Below are positions 7,764 through 17,005 of a DNA stretch of 38,049 bases, piece after piece. Positions within the stretch are counted from its first letter, which is position 1. Each line of letters begins with the position of its first letter. A model generated the notes under the pieces. The model had not been told where the DNA came from, did no database searches, and saw nothing but the letters and a program-made list of their open reading frames with translations. Origin of the DNA: CAVQBP01 sp964448105 (GTDB taxonomy: Bacteria > Bacteroidota > Ignavibacteria > Ignavibacteriales > Ignavibacteriaceae); NCBI GenBank assembly GCA_964448105.1, contig CAYUVK010000044.1, forward strand, positions 1 through 38,049. Direction: 5' to 3'. The position numbers and the translations under genes are program-made.

Positions 7764-8567
7764 TTAGTGAATCTCACCAGCAGAATTCACAAGAACGACA
7801 TTGGAGAGTTTAGCGGTATCGAGTGTAGCCGGTAAATGTGAACAAAAGCCAATGCCGGCATAGAACGGCTCATCGATATGCAATTGGATAGGAGCGCCAA
7901 ACTGGTGCATCGGTTCACCATCCATACTGACAAAAAGTGCAAAGGAATCGCCTCGTTTTTCGATACCAAAACGTTTGGCATGGGCGGTAACAAGATCGTC
8001 CGGTGACTTTCCGCCCGGAAGACCGCCGCGGCTGCCGATGCGATACTCCATATCCTTGATGCGCTGACCCTTTCCGGGACGCCATGCCAGATGAATCATA
8101 CCGGCACCATGCAGAGCAACAATAGCTTCTTTGGAATCGTCATCGAGGTTTTGACGAATGACGAGTACTGCTTTGCGGTCGCTGAAGCCCAGCGAATCCG
8201 GGTAGCTGATGTCAGCCGCTAGTGAAACATCGCCCGACATTTTCTTCCAGAGATAACGGAATTCATCTCGTACATACCACACATTATAACCAGCGGAGAT
8301 AATAGTGTACTGCTTCGAGGTAGAGTCGTAACTGGAGCTGCCGGGAACCAGCGCAGCACCTATATCAGACTGGCCCTCGAATATACCAATCGGTTTATAC
8401 AACGTTCTATCAGGCCTGTGAAAATCAGCCGGAGGAGATACCTGTGTATGCGTTGCGGATGCCGGCAGGGCCCAATCGGGTACTTCGGGTGTCTGTGCAA
8501 AAGAAAGATACGGTACAGCACACATAATCACAGAAGGCAGCAAAAAATAACGTACTTTGATCTTCAT
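7764..8567 (-). CDS. Secreted DUF1349/concanavalin-like protein (of the kind often misnamed TolR/TolB-like), GC-rich
   Basis: A 267-residue exported protein: signal peptide 1-24 (ending LSFAQ), then a beta-sandwich domain. Segments such as YTIISAGYNVWYVRDEFRYLWKK, VSLAADI, RKAVLVIRQ, IVALHGAG, RFGIEKRGDSFALFVSMDGE and EPFYAGIGFCSHLP match a family of periplasmic proteins related to the DUF1349 fold. Many are labelled 'biopolymer transporter Tol' without good reason. No catalytic residues are evident, and carbohydrate binding is only a guess. The base composition is striking: about 50-65% G+C in sampled 60-base lines, against roughly 25-35% around it. That suggests recent transfer from a GC-richer donor. 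It is convergent with the amidase gene. Confidence 0.72.
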   Translation of the reverse strand: MKIKVRYFLLPSVIMCAVPYLSFAQTPEVPDWALPASATHTQVSPPADFHRPDRTLYKPIGIFEGQSDIGAALVPGSSSYDSTSKQYTIISAGYNVWYVRDEFRYLWKKMSGDVSLAADISYPDSLGFSDRKAVLVIRQNLDDDSKEAIVALHGAGMIHLAWRPGKGQRIKDMEYRIGSRGGLPGGKSPDDLVTAHAKRFGIEKRGDSFALFVSMDGEPMHQFGAPIQLHIDEPFYAGIGFCSHLPATLDTAKLSNVVLVNSAGEIH

Positions 8568-9036
8568 ACTATCTCCATTAGAGAAAAAGGTTCTATAATT
8601 TTATAAAAATGTTTATATGCTGACGCTGTTTTTCCCCAACAAACCGGAAATACTTCCATGCTCAATAGATAATGATAAATTTTTGCATTAATAGTAATTT
8701 TAAGTTAAAACTTAAATTGAAATAAATGGTAATATAATATACAAAAATGTGCTTTCAGGAATTAAACTTGCTTCACCACCGCACGGCACCAAAAGTAAAA
8801 GAAAGAACTGAAATTAGCAACCTTATGAATCCGGCAAGTATATAACAATATTTATTCTTGCAGCCTGTGAATTTCACAGGTCATCAATTTGAAATTGTGA
8901 TATTGATGATTCGCCGTTTATAAACAGATTTACCATTATCATTTTTACGGCGGAATTTTTATAGTAATCTCCCTTTTATCCCTACTTATCAGGACTCATT
9001 CGTATACATATTAAAACTTGTCAAGAGTAGATTTTT
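8568..9036. other. Non-coding stretch with several hairpins
   Basis: No gene is seen in these 469 bases. Three short stems sit close together: CCTGTGA/TCACAGG (8864-8870/8874-8880), TCATCAAT/ATTGATGA (8881-8888/8902-8909) and CGCCGT/ACGGCG (8912-8917/8947-8952). They lie downstream of the minus-strand rhlE-ywbE pair and may act as its transcription end. The left half carries only AT-rich sequence upstream of the GC-rich gene. Confidence 0.4.
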
Positions 9037-9240
9037 TTAAAGTAAATCTTTAAAGATTTCTTTTACACGTCCTATTTCACCCGTTTCAAGACGGACTTTT
9101 ATACCATGGTAATGCTCAGGGAATTTCGTGAGAATCTCCTTTACATATCCTTCTGTAAGTCTGCCCGATCTCTGATCTTCCTTTAACACTATTTTAACTA
9201 AATCGCCTGCCTTAATATCCTGTCGTTTTGTACCATCCAT
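9037..9240 (-). CDS. ywbE: YwbE family protein (DUF2196)
   Basis: A 67-residue protein matching the small YwbE family throughout: GTKRQDIKAGDLVKIVLKEDQRSG, then LTEGYVKEILT, then HGIKVRLETGEIGRVKEI. It is predicted to be a single small beta-barrel, the kind of fold seen in RNA- or nucleic-acid-associated proteins. Its biochemical function is not known. The gene starts 18 bases after the stop of rhlE on the same strand, so the two are likely co-transcribed, which hints at an RNA-related role. Confidence 0.9.
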   Translation of the reverse strand: MDGTKRQDIKAGDLVKIVLKEDQRSGRLTEGYVKEILTKFPEHYHGIKVRLETGEIGRVKEIFKDLL

Positions 9241-9258
9241 CTATATAACCTTTTCTGT

Positions 9259-10521
9259 TTATACTTTTTTTGGTTTACTTATCCATCTCTTTTTAGAACC
9301 TTTTGGGTAATGGAATGATCCGTGCTTTTTTGAAGTTCTTAATTTCTTTATCGGAATTTCAAGACTATAATTATCTATCTCATTTAATTTAAAAGGATGA
9401 TCATCTATAATAGGAATCGGCGTTTTTATCAGTTCGTTTATTTCTTTTAAATAATATTTCTCTTCAGCATCACAGAAAGAAAGCGCTGTTCCACCCAGCC
9501 CGGCTCTCCCGGTACGACCAATCCTATGAATATATGTTTCAGAAAAATCGGGGATATCAAAATTAAATACATGAGATAATTTTTCTATATCTATTCCTCT
9601 TGCAGCAATATCGGTTGCAACAAGAACTCTTGTACGCTGCAGCTTAAAATTATTCAAAGCTTTCTGCCGTGCATTTTGTGATTTATTTCCGTGTATTGCA
9701 TCTGCATGGATTTTAGCATCATTTAAAAATTTTGTAACTGAATCCGCACCCCGCTTTGTCCTGGTAAATACAAGTGCAGATGAAACATTTTCATTATTAA
9801 TAATATGCTTCAGCAGATTTTTTTTATCCGGTCTCGAAACAAAATAAACTGCCTGCTTAATTGCTGCAATTGTTTTTGTTTGCGGAGTAATTTCAATTTT
9901 AACAGGGTCAGTTAATATTGACCTTGAAAGCTTTACAATTTCAGCCGGCATAGTTGCCGAAAAAAAGAGGGTTTGTCTTTTTTCAGGCAGCATGGCAATA
10001 ATTTTTTTTACATCATGAATAAAACCCATATCAAGCATCCTATCAGCTTCATCCAGAACGAGCATCTTAATATGAGAAAGGTTAATATAATTTTGATTTA
10101 CAAGATCCAGTAGTCTACCCGGTGTGGCAATGAGAATATCCACACCTTTTCTTAGTTTTTCAGTTTGTGCATACTGTGAAACTCCGCCATACACCACAGT
10201 ATTTTTTAAGCCTGTATGTTTTCCATATATACTAAAGCTTTCACAGACCTGAACAGCAAGTTCTCTTGTAGGCGCAACAATTAATGCTTTTATATTTCTT
10301 TTTTTTGGCCTGCCGGGTTCTCTCTCTTCACTTAGAATTTGTAAAATAGGAATAGCGAATGCGGCAGTTTTACCGGTGCCGGTTTGAGCAGAGCCAAGTA
10401 GATCTTTTCTATCCAGTATTACAGGGATTGCCTGTTGCTGAATAGGTGTCGGAACTGTATAACCTTCGCTTGCCAATGCTGTTTGTATTGGTTTAATGAG
10501 ATTTAGATTTTCGAATGACAT
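9259..10521 (-). CDS. rhlE: DEAD-box ATP-dependent RNA helicase (RhlE-like)
   Basis: A 420-residue RNA helicase with every DEAD-box motif: Q motif TPIQQQ (25-30), motif I AQTGTGKT (45-52), Ia PTRELA (84-89), Ib TPGRLLDL (133-140), II DEAD (157-160), III SAT (188-190), then V ARGIDIE and VI HRIGRTGRAG in the second RecA domain. The short basic C-terminal tail (KKLRTSKKHGS...GSKKRWISKPKK) is typical of RhlE-type enzymes, which act in ribosome assembly and RNA turnover. Exact subfamily placement (RhlE rather than another housekeeping DEAD protein) is by overall resemblance. It leads the ywbE gene. Confidence 0.92.
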   Translation of the reverse strand: MSFENLNLIKPIQTALASEGYTVPTPIQQQAIPVILDRKDLLGSAQTGTGKTAAFAIPILQILSEEREPGRPKKRNIKALIVAPTRELAVQVCESFSIYGKHTGLKNTVVYGGVSQYAQTEKLRKGVDILIATPGRLLDLVNQNYINLSHIKMLVLDEADRMLDMGFIHDVKKIIAMLPEKRQTLFFSATMPAEIVKLSRSILTDPVKIEITPQTKTIAAIKQAVYFVSRPDKKNLLKHIINNENVSSALVFTRTKRGADSVTKFLNDAKIHADAIHGNKSQNARQKALNNFKLQRTRVLVATDIAARGIDIEKLSHVFNFDIPDFSETYIHRIGRTGRAGLGGTALSFCDAEEKYYLKEINELIKTPIPIIDDHPFKLNEIDNYSLEIPIKKLRTSKKHGSFHYPKGSKKRWISKPKKV

Positions 10522-10753
10522 ATATCTTTCTATATTATTGCTGTATTAAAAATTTGCCATTATAGTTAAACTGATAAATTTAAAACAGCAGTTTGTAAAA
10601 TTAAGATTTATTAAAAATTGCAATCAGAAAGGTAATAATTGAAGGCAGACTTTTAAAAATCACGTTGATTAAGATAAGCTATTTATACAAGAACTCAAAT
10701 ACATATTTCTTGCGCCCCATATTGATTTGGTGAGACTTTAATTTTTACAAGCG

Positions 10754-10761
10754 TATATTTG
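10754..10761 (+). promoter_or_regulatory. Possible promoter of the uup gene
   Basis: TATATTTG fits the Bacteroidota -7 consensus TAnnTTTG and lies 30 bases before the ATG at 10792. A TTTG at 10726-10729 is a candidate -33 element with a 24-base spacer, a few bases longer than the usual range. Confidence 0.35.
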
Positions 10762-10791
10762 CTCTTCAATTATTTGCAAAGATATTAGACT

Positions 10792-12122
10792 ATGGCAGAA
10801 AATGTTACACCGGTTATTTTAACTGCGCTGGAATTGGATGTTCATTTCGGCGAACAAATTATTCTTGATAAAGCATCATTAAGTGTTCATGAAGGAGATC
10901 GAATAGGACTAGTGGGAAGGAACGGAGCCGGGAAATCTACTTTTTTAAAGATCATTTCGGGTTTAATCCTTCCGGATTCGGGAGAAGTTGCGAGAAAGAA
11001 AAATCTTGTAACAGGCTTTCTTTCACAAGAATTCACTTTGGATGAAACTAAAAATGTATATAAAAATATTATTTTCGGAGCTGTTGTTGAATTGAATTTA
11101 ATTCACGAATACGAACAAACACCTTTTGATTCGCCTAAAAAACATCATCTTGAAGTAACAATTTTACGGATGGATTCATGGAATCTTGAAAAGAGAATAA
11201 ATATTCTTGCCCAATCTTTAAATGTACCTGATCCCAGTAGAGATATTTCAAGTTTATCAGGTGGTGAAAAAAGGAGAGTTGCTCTTTGCCGTGCTTTAAT
11301 TTCCAAACCGGATTTATTGATTCTTGATGAACCGACAAANNNNNNNNNNNNNNNNNNNNNNNNNNNNNNNNNNNNNNNNNNNNNNNNNNNNNNNNNNNNN
11401 NNNNNNNNNNNNNNNNNNNNNNNNNNNNNNNNNNNNNNNAAGGGAATGAATTAATTAAATTCGGCAGGTTGCAGCTGAACGTGTGGACTTACTTAAGACG
11501 GTTTCTTTTCGCAGATGAAAGGATAAATACACAAGTAGGAAAGCTTTCCGGCGGCGAAAGAAGCAGGCTTACACTCGCAAAAATATTATCTAAAGGCGGG
11601 AATTTTCTAATGCTTGATGAGCCGACAAATGATCTTGATCTACCGACTTTAAGAATACTTGAAGAAGCTTTGATATCTTTTGAAGGATGTGTGATGGTTG
11701 TTAGTCATGATAGATATTTTTTGAATAGGATCTGCACCGGAATACTAGCATTAGAAGGAAATAATGAAATTTACTACAGTGAAGGTGATTATGACTATTA
11801 CATCGAAAAAAGAAAGCGGCGCGTACAGCAGGATGAAGAATTAAAGCCGAAGGAAAAAAAGGAAGATACTCGAATTAAACCTAAAGCAAAAAGGCTGAGC
11901 TACAAAGATGCCCTGGAGCTTGAACAGATTGAAGAAAAAATAATTGCTGCCGAATCAGAAGTAGAAAGGATTGAAAAGATATTTACCGCTCCCGATTTTT
12001 ATTTGAAATATACAGAGCAGACAAATGAACTTAATCTTCAGCTTGAAGAAGCAAAGGAGAAAGTAAAGAAGCTTTATGAGAGATGGGAGGAATTGGAGAG
12101 GAAGAAAGGTGAGCTTTCTTAG
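10792..12122 (+). CDS. uup: ABC-F family ATPase, Uup type (interrupted by scaffold gap)
   Basis: A soluble ABC-F protein with two ATPase domains and no membrane part; members act on the ribosome or, for Uup, affect transposon excision and ribosome function. The left part (182 residues) has Walker A GRNGAGKST (42-50), signature LSGGEKRR (155-162) and Walker B LLILDEPT. After the gap (11340-11439) the frame resumes as GNELIKFGRLQLNVWTYLRRF, then the second LSGGERSR, LMLDEPTND and the H-loop SHDR. The C-terminus (about the last 75 residues, LSYKDALELEQIEEKI to the end) is the Uup coiled-coil DNA-binding domain. The first domain's H-loop, the linker and the second Walker A are missing, so roughly 250 codons are lost in the gap. 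The apparent frame change and early stop reflect the arbitrary 100-N length, not mutation. Confidence 0.9.
11340..11439. other. Scaffold gap of 100 N inside uup
   Basis: Exactly 100 N interrupt the ABC-F gene. Unlike the gap at 4528, the flanks are not duplicates. Judged from the missing domain parts, the real gap is nearer 0.7-0.8 kb. Confidence 0.8.
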
Positions 12123-12327
12123 AAATCAATTTCAGAATTTATGCAATCATTCCGAAAAGATTTAAAAATTTCCATATAAATGAATTTTCCGACAATGACA
12201 ATAATACAACTTAGGGTTTTAACAATAGTAAGAAATAAAAATAATTGCTTAAAATGGTAATTAAACTTTATGATAAGCATCATTCAATTTTATTATGAAC
12301 AATATATTAGTATCAAGATTTGGGATT

Positions 12328-14904
12328 TCAAAACTCAAACTCAATCCCGAAAGCAGTTATTCTGTTGAATTGTTTATATGTTACCGGAATATCACTACCG
12401 GCAGACCAACCGTAGTGTGAAGGATTTCTTCTATCAAATACGTTCCACATATATAAGTAGACAATCAAATTTGCACCGGAAAAGTAAAATCTCCTGTCAA
12501 TTCTAAAGCTGAAGTTTTTATAATCGGGTAAACGCTGCGCTTGTAAACTTCCGATATCATATATTCCATTCTCGTGCTGTACTGATTCTGTGAAATTAAA
12601 TGTTGTGTAGGGTGCACCGCCGGCATAATTGAACCGTAGACTAACTTCCCAGTATTCGTCAAATTTATAACCTCCTTCTATTGTCGCAAGATACTGGAAA
12701 TCAACTGTCCTGTTATACCAAATCCCCTGCAGATCTCTATATTTACTTCTGTAGTATGTCCCGCTTATAATGCCGTAAAGTTTGTCCGATAATTTTTTTT
12801 GCAACATCATTTCAATACCCGTTGAGTTTGCAATTCCTTCCATTACAAGGTTATTGTGATTTGTAAAATCAACGCCGAGCATCGCTTCATCGAGTACGTA
12901 TAGGTACTGCTGATCTGGATCGATTGGTACCTGTTTGTATTCTTTGTCATAAATCTCAACAGAGAGTTTCAGATCCTCAGCAAAAAGAAAATTATAGCCG
13001 AGTACAAAATGATAACAAACGGGATCTTTAAGATTTTTGAATTGATCGTTATTCGATAAAAAGTACATTGGCAAATTCTGATAAAATACTCCGGCTGAAC
13101 CGGTAAATACCGACTGCTTTCCTATTTGATATGAAAATGAAAATCTTGGTGATAAGTGCACGTTGTTATTGAAGCCGTAGTAATCTATTCTGGCACCGGG
13201 GCTAAATTTTAACCCTGGAGAAGGGATCCATTCAAGAGTTGCAAAACCACCAAACTTTGGTGTGACGATGTGCTTATTAATAATTGTTTCCGGGATTAGT
13301 GTTTCAATCCGGTTATAATGTTCTTCAAAATAATTATCATACTTGCCGGAAAGTAGTTTTGCCTCGATTCCAAATTGTAATCTGAATTGCGGAGTAAAAT
13401 TATAAAAATTAATATTTCTCAGACGGAATTCGTTTTCAGTTGTTGCCAGCCTAGTCCTTAATGAATCTGTAGTTGTTGTATAAAACGGTATTCGGTTTTT
13501 CAATATCATGTGCGAAAGTGAGGTATTCGAATACCCGTTTTTATTCCACAGATATTTCCAATTAATCCCAGCTGTATTTTGTGTAATATTAAATTTACCG
13601 TAATAATCACTGTAATCAATTAGCGCTACTCCTTTGGAAACTTCATATTTATCGTAAGAAAGTATATCCAAAAAACTAATTTGATGATTGGGAGTTAAAT
13701 CGTATACGACTTTTGTCTGGAATTCATTGAACGATAAGGGATCATCTTTGAGATCAAATAATTTAATTATCAGGTCTGTAAAACTATGTCTGGCAGAAAC
13801 CAGCCATGAACCCGATCCGTTTGTAAGTGGACCTTCTGCCTGGGCAGATACACCTGCAATGTTAAGATCCAATTGATAATCATTTTCCGATCGGTTTCCC
13901 TCCCTATATTTAATATCAAGTATGGATGAAAGCTTATCACCGTATGCAGCACCAAATCCCCCAGTGTACACATCAATGTTTTTTACAAAGTCGAGATTTA
14001 AAATTGAAAATAATCCACCAGTTGAACCCGGAATAGGAAGATGGTTAATGTTCGGTATTTCTATATTATCAAGGTAAAACCCATTTTCAATTGGGCTGCC
14101 TCCACGGGCAATTATATTGTTCACATCGTTATCATTAGAAAGACTTGGCAAACCATTAATTATCCGGCTAATGTCACCCCCGATTGTAGCTGCACGCCGG
14201 ATTTCTTCATTGGAAAACTTTGAAGTGCTCGTCTGCTCGATTTCAATATCTGTAAAGTAATTATCTTTTACAATAACCTGGCTTCCTTCGATTGCACTTT
14301 CATCTAGTTCTGCATTTACAAATGTAATGCGGGCGGATCTGATAATTATGTCGGGTTCGTAAATGGTTGCATATCCAACATAGCTGAACTTTAATGTAAA
14401 GCTGCCTACAGGCAGATTGTCAATTTCATATTCTCCGTTAATATCGGTTGCAGCACCTATGTTGTAGTTTTCAATTAATACGTTAGCACCAATAAGCGGT
14501 CTCTGAGTTTCTTTATCTATTACTCGTCCTCTTATTTTTCCTTTTATGTTTTTATCGTTTTCAGCAGGTATAATTAATATTTGTTCACCCGAGATAATTC
14601 GAAATTCTGTTCCTGTTAAATCAAGGACGTAACCCAAAACTTCTTCGACGGTTTTGTTTACCATAATTACAGAAATGATCTTATCAAGCGGGATGCGATC
14701 TCGATTGTAGTTGAGTTTAATTTTCGCTTTTTCAGATATAAAATTCAGCATATATTCAAATGTAACGTTCTCAAGTTGAACTGAAATAATTTTTTGAAAT
14801 TCTTTTGGAATGTCCTGCTGTTTTTCCTGAGCAAGAGAAACAACTGAAAAATATTGCATCATTATGGCAATGGTTACAAGACATAGATGAAAGTTGATTT
14901 TCAT
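12328..14904 (-). CDS. TonB-dependent outer-membrane receptor with STN and carboxypeptidase-regulatory-like domains
   Basis: An 858-residue FecA-type receptor. The signal peptide is 1-25 (ending VVSLAQ). An STN signalling domain spans about 40-113 (FEYMLNFISEKAKIKLNYNRDRI...ILIIPAEN), a CarboxypepD_reg-like domain about 124-200 (GRVIDKETQRPLIGANVLI...LKFSYVGY), and the plug about 225-335 (IARGGSPIENGFYLDNIEIP, VYTGGFGAAYGDKLSS). The remainder is a 22-strand-type barrel ending in FGIEFEF with terminal Phe. An STN domain contacts a FecR-type anti-sigma factor, and the fecR and sigma genes lie upstream. It imports a substrate in a TonB-dependent way and reports on it. The substrate is unknown; there is no SusD partner, so glycan uptake is less likely than iron or a small molecule. 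A Shine-Dalgarno AGAGGAA precedes the ATG. Confidence 0.93.
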   Translation of the reverse strand: MKINFHLCLVTIAIMMQYFSVVSLAQEKQQDIPKEFQKIISVQLENVTFEYMLNFISEKAKIKLNYNRDRIPLDKIISVIMVNKTVEEVLGYVLDLTGTEFRIISGEQILIIPAENDKNIKGKIRGRVIDKETQRPLIGANVLIENYNIGAATDINGEYEIDNLPVGSFTLKFSYVGYATIYEPDIIIRSARITFVNAELDESAIEGSQVIVKDNYFTDIEIEQTSTSKFSNEEIRRAATIGGDISRIINGLPSLSNDNDVNNIIARGGSPIENGFYLDNIEIPNINHLPIPGSTGGLFSILNLDFVKNIDVYTGGFGAAYGDKLSSILDIKYREGNRSENDYQLDLNIAGVSAQAEGPLTNGSGSWLVSARHSFTDLIIKLFDLKDDPLSFNEFQTKVVYDLTPNHQISFLDILSYDKYEVSKGVALIDYSDYYGKFNITQNTAGINWKYLWNKNGYSNTSLSHMILKNRIPFYTTTTDSLRTRLATTENEFRLRNINFYNFTPQFRLQFGIEAKLLSGKYDNYFEEHYNRIETLIPETIINKHIVTPKFGGFATLEWIPSPGLKFSPGARIDYYGFNNNVHLSPRFSFSYQIGKQSVFTGSAGVFYQNLPMYFLSNNDQFKNLKDPVCYHFVLGYNFLFAEDLKLSVEIYDKEYKQVPIDPDQQYLYVLDEAMLGVDFTNHNNLVMEGIANSTGIEMMLQKKLSDKLYGIISGTYYRSKYRDLQGIWYNRTVDFQYLATIEGGYKFDEYWEVSLRFNYAGGAPYTTFNFTESVQHENGIYDIGSLQAQRLPDYKNFSFRIDRRFYFSGANLIVYLYMWNVFDRRNPSHYGWSAGSDIPVTYKQFNRITAFGIEFEF

Positions 14905-15063
14905 ATTTCCTCTTACGACTAATGAAAATTAATCAATAACATTGTTAATTACACAAATTATTTGCGTGCATTAATAATTTCTATACCAATTTGGAGAACA
15001 ATCATTTCTTCCGGTTCCACCCAATCGCCTTATCTTCATTTTTTGTTTAGTACATATAGTTGA

Positions 15064-15693
15064 TTAAAACATGAATCCTAAACCCAAAGCGAATTCAAAC
15101 CCGCTATAATTTTTCTTGTTTCCTATTTCAACAGTAAAATCCGTTACAAGATTATATCCCATTTCGGTAAAAAATTTAATCCTGCTGCTGATTAATAATT
15201 CGGTACCAATTGCTCCATAAACTCCCATTGCGGATTCTGTGTGTGATTCAATATTCAATATTTCAACATTAGACTCCGTCCCGATCAGCATTTGCATTCC
15301 AAGGCTTAGATATGGTCTAAAGGTATTATCTTGAATTGATTTAAATGGAAAGTATTTCATGCCCATCATTATTGAGCCGATTGTGCTGGTATGTTCAGAA
15401 ATATTATCAACACTTACTTTGGGAGACATACCTCCGATACTGAAAAAGAAGGAGTAATCATAATTGGGATAATAGTTGTAAATAATTTTACCAGATATAC
15501 CACCGGTTTCAACATTAATCAATAGCGGAATCGATTTAACCTGTACGACAGAACCGCTATGATTGACATATGAAATTCTCAGATCTATGCTGTTCTCCCT
15601 CAGCTTAGAATTAGAAATTTCTTTTATTGCGTCTTGAGCTAAAACATTATTTACCATTATGAGTACGAGGGATATTATGAATAATTTTTTCAT
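15064..15693 (-). CDS. Small outer-membrane beta-barrel protein
   Basis: A 209-residue exported protein: signal peptide 1-19 (ending NNVLAQ), then amphipathic beta strands with alternating hydrophobic residues and aromatic girdles (for example YSFFFSIGGM, RPYLSLGMQML, MGVYGAIGTELLIS, FFTEMGYNLV), finishing FALGLGFMF. This is the pattern of the 8-stranded OmpA/OmpX-like or porin-family barrels. It is encoded between fecR and the TonB receptor, with a good Shine-Dalgarno (AGGAG, 8 bases from the ATG). A candidate ECF promoter lies 31 bases upstream, so it is probably co-transcribed with the receptor. The function is unknown; it may be an accessory to the receptor or an envelope-stress target of the sigma factor. 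Confidence 0.8.
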   Translation of the reverse strand: MKKLFIISLVLIMVNNVLAQDAIKEISNSKLRENSIDLRISYVNHSGSVVQVKSIPLLINVETGGISGKIIYNYYPNYDYSFFFSIGGMSPKVSVDNISEHTSTIGSIMMGMKYFPFKSIQDNTFRPYLSLGMQMLIGTESNVEILNIESHTESAMGVYGAIGTELLISSRIKFFTEMGYNLVTDFTVEIGNKKNYSGFEFALGLGFMF

Positions 15694-15723
15694 TTGATCT
15701 CCTAAAAAATTTTTTGCGGTTTA

Positions 15724-15756
15724 TATTGATACCCCTTAAAGGATGATTACCCTTAC
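15724..15756 (-). promoter_or_regulatory. Candidate ECF-sigma promoter for the barrel-receptor genes
   Basis: On the minus strand this 33-base stretch begins GTAAGGGT and 17 bases later has GGTAT. It matches the stretch at 16930-16962 at 21 of 33 positions, including the whole GTAAGGGT box, CTT, AGGG and TAT. It ends about 30 bases before the barrel start codon. The same position before two genes of one FecI/FecR locus suggests a -35/-10 pair read by the local sigma factor. Confidence 0.6.
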
Positions 15757-15842
15757 ACACTTAGAATAAATTTTTTATGAGAAAGATGAGAGAGGAAAGA
15801 AATAGTGGCTTTTATGAAAAGTAAGTATACTAAAGGAAATAT

Positions 15843-16892
15843 TTATTTGCCGGACGGCTGAATGAAAATTTCACTACCGGATATTTCATACCGTGAATCG
15901 ATTAGTTGAGTCAGTAATTGCAGATTTTTTTCGAGGGATCTTTTATCAATATGAATGGTTATTCTTTCATTTGCAACCGTTTTGTCCTTTAGTATAATTT
16001 TAACATCATACCATCTTTCGATCTGAGCAATTACTTCTCTAACCGATATATTATCTAAATACATTTCACCTTTCAACCAGAGTAGAGTTATTTCAATATC
16101 AATGGAATGAGGGATTGTAATTGTCCCGTCCGAAAGAAGTTCGGAACCAAAACCTTTCTCAAGTATAACGTGCTTTAACGATCTCCCCTTTTCCGATAAT
16201 GATACTTTACCTTGAATCACGTTAACCTGAACAATATTGTTTTCATTCCAAGTTTTGACGTTAAACTTTGTTCCCAAGACCGTGATTAAGGCATTATCGG
16301 CTTCTACTTCAAATGGTTTTTCTATGTTGGATGTTACTTCAAAATAGGCTTCACCGTAAAGTCTTACTTTCCTGGTTGATGCTGAAAATTTTTCGGGATA
16401 ATAAAGTTTGCTTCCGGAATCGAGAATTATTACAGTTCCATCGCTTAATGTTATGGAAGACTGCTGCCCGGCATCAACAGATAAAAAATTATATTCTGCA
16501 TTAAGAGTTGTCTCTCTAGGTTTTAGGATCAAATAAACAGAGTACGATATCAAACTAATAAGAATAATAGCTGCAGCATAACGCAATATCTTGTTGCTAG
16601 AGTGCCAAAATTTTATGAACCAATTATTCTCATCAAACTGAGATTCATAAACATTTTGATCCCCTACCTGAAGAGGTATTCCGGCTTTTTGTGCAAGTCC
16701 AGCCCAAAGTCTATTAATATCAGATGGTTCAAATTCTTCTTTTGCAGTAATCCAAAGTTTTTTCACTGAATCAAATATTTCCCGGTTATCCGGGTTTTCT
16801 TCAAGCCAGCTTGTCACATTTTTTCTGTCTTCTTCCGAATACTCTCCGGTTAAGAATTTTGCTAATATTTCATAATCAATATTGTTATCCAT
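15843..16892 (-). CDS. FecR-type anti-sigma factor
   Basis: A 349-residue single-pass inner-membrane regulator. The cytoplasmic N-terminus (1-100) includes the anti-sigma segment with LTGEYSEEDRKNVTSWLEENPDN and L-W elements. One transmembrane helix lies at about 104-124 (YAAAIILISLISYSVYLIL). The periplasmic FecR domain runs about 136-235 (LSVDAGQQSSITLSDGTVIILDSGSKL, LYGEAYFEV, VLGTKFNV, VNVIQGKVSL). A C-terminal DUF4974 domain (about 272-345, LWLKGEMYLDNISVREVIAQIERWYDVKI) is the part thought to meet the receptor's STN domain. It should hold the sigma factor at 17006-17605 inactive until the TonB receptor signals. The gene follows the sigma gene after 113 bases that contain a candidate ECF promoter. 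Confidence 0.92.
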   Translation of the reverse strand: MDNNIDYEILAKFLTGEYSEEDRKNVTSWLEENPDNREIFDSVKKLWITAKEEFEPSDINRLWAGLAQKAGIPLQVGDQNVYESQFDENNWFIKFWHSSNKILRYAAAIILISLISYSVYLILKPRETTLNAEYNFLSVDAGQQSSITLSDGTVIILDSGSKLYYPEKFSASTRKVRLYGEAYFEVTSNIEKPFEVEADNALITVLGTKFNVKTWNENNIVQVNVIQGKVSLSEKGRSLKHVILEKGFGSELLSDGTITIPHSIDIEITLLWLKGEMYLDNISVREVIAQIERWYDVKIILKDKTVANERITIHIDKRSLEKNLQLLTQLIDSRYEISGSEIFIQPSGK

Positions 16893-16929
16893 TTTATCAA
16901 TTCAGTTTAAATAGAATTCTTTGCTACAT

Positions 16930-16962
16930 CAATAATATCCCTCTAAGAGATAAAACCCTTAC
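16930..16962 (-). promoter_or_regulatory. Candidate ECF-sigma promoter before fecR
   Basis: On the minus strand it starts GTAAGGGT and has GGATAT 14 bases further on. It lies between the sigma gene and fecR, ending 38 bases before the fecR ATG. It is the partner of the similar stretch at 15724-15756. The sigma gene itself has no such copy upstream, so the system may amplify its anti-sigma factor and receptor but not the sigma gene. Confidence 0.58.
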
Positions 16963-17005
16963 AATCAATATTAATTGTTTAATAATAATTATCATTTTCA
17001 TTTTG

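Noticed and set aside
7787..7993. Overlapping 68-codon frame within the GC-rich secreted-protein gene
   Set aside because: It is a shadow frame caused by the high G+C of the real gene on the same strand.
11443..11456. Frameshift or early stop in the ABC-F gene at the right edge of the gap
   Set aside because: The correct frame (GNELIKFGRLQLNVW) is open from 11442. The stop seen when the left frame is carried through arises only from the arbitrary 100-N length.
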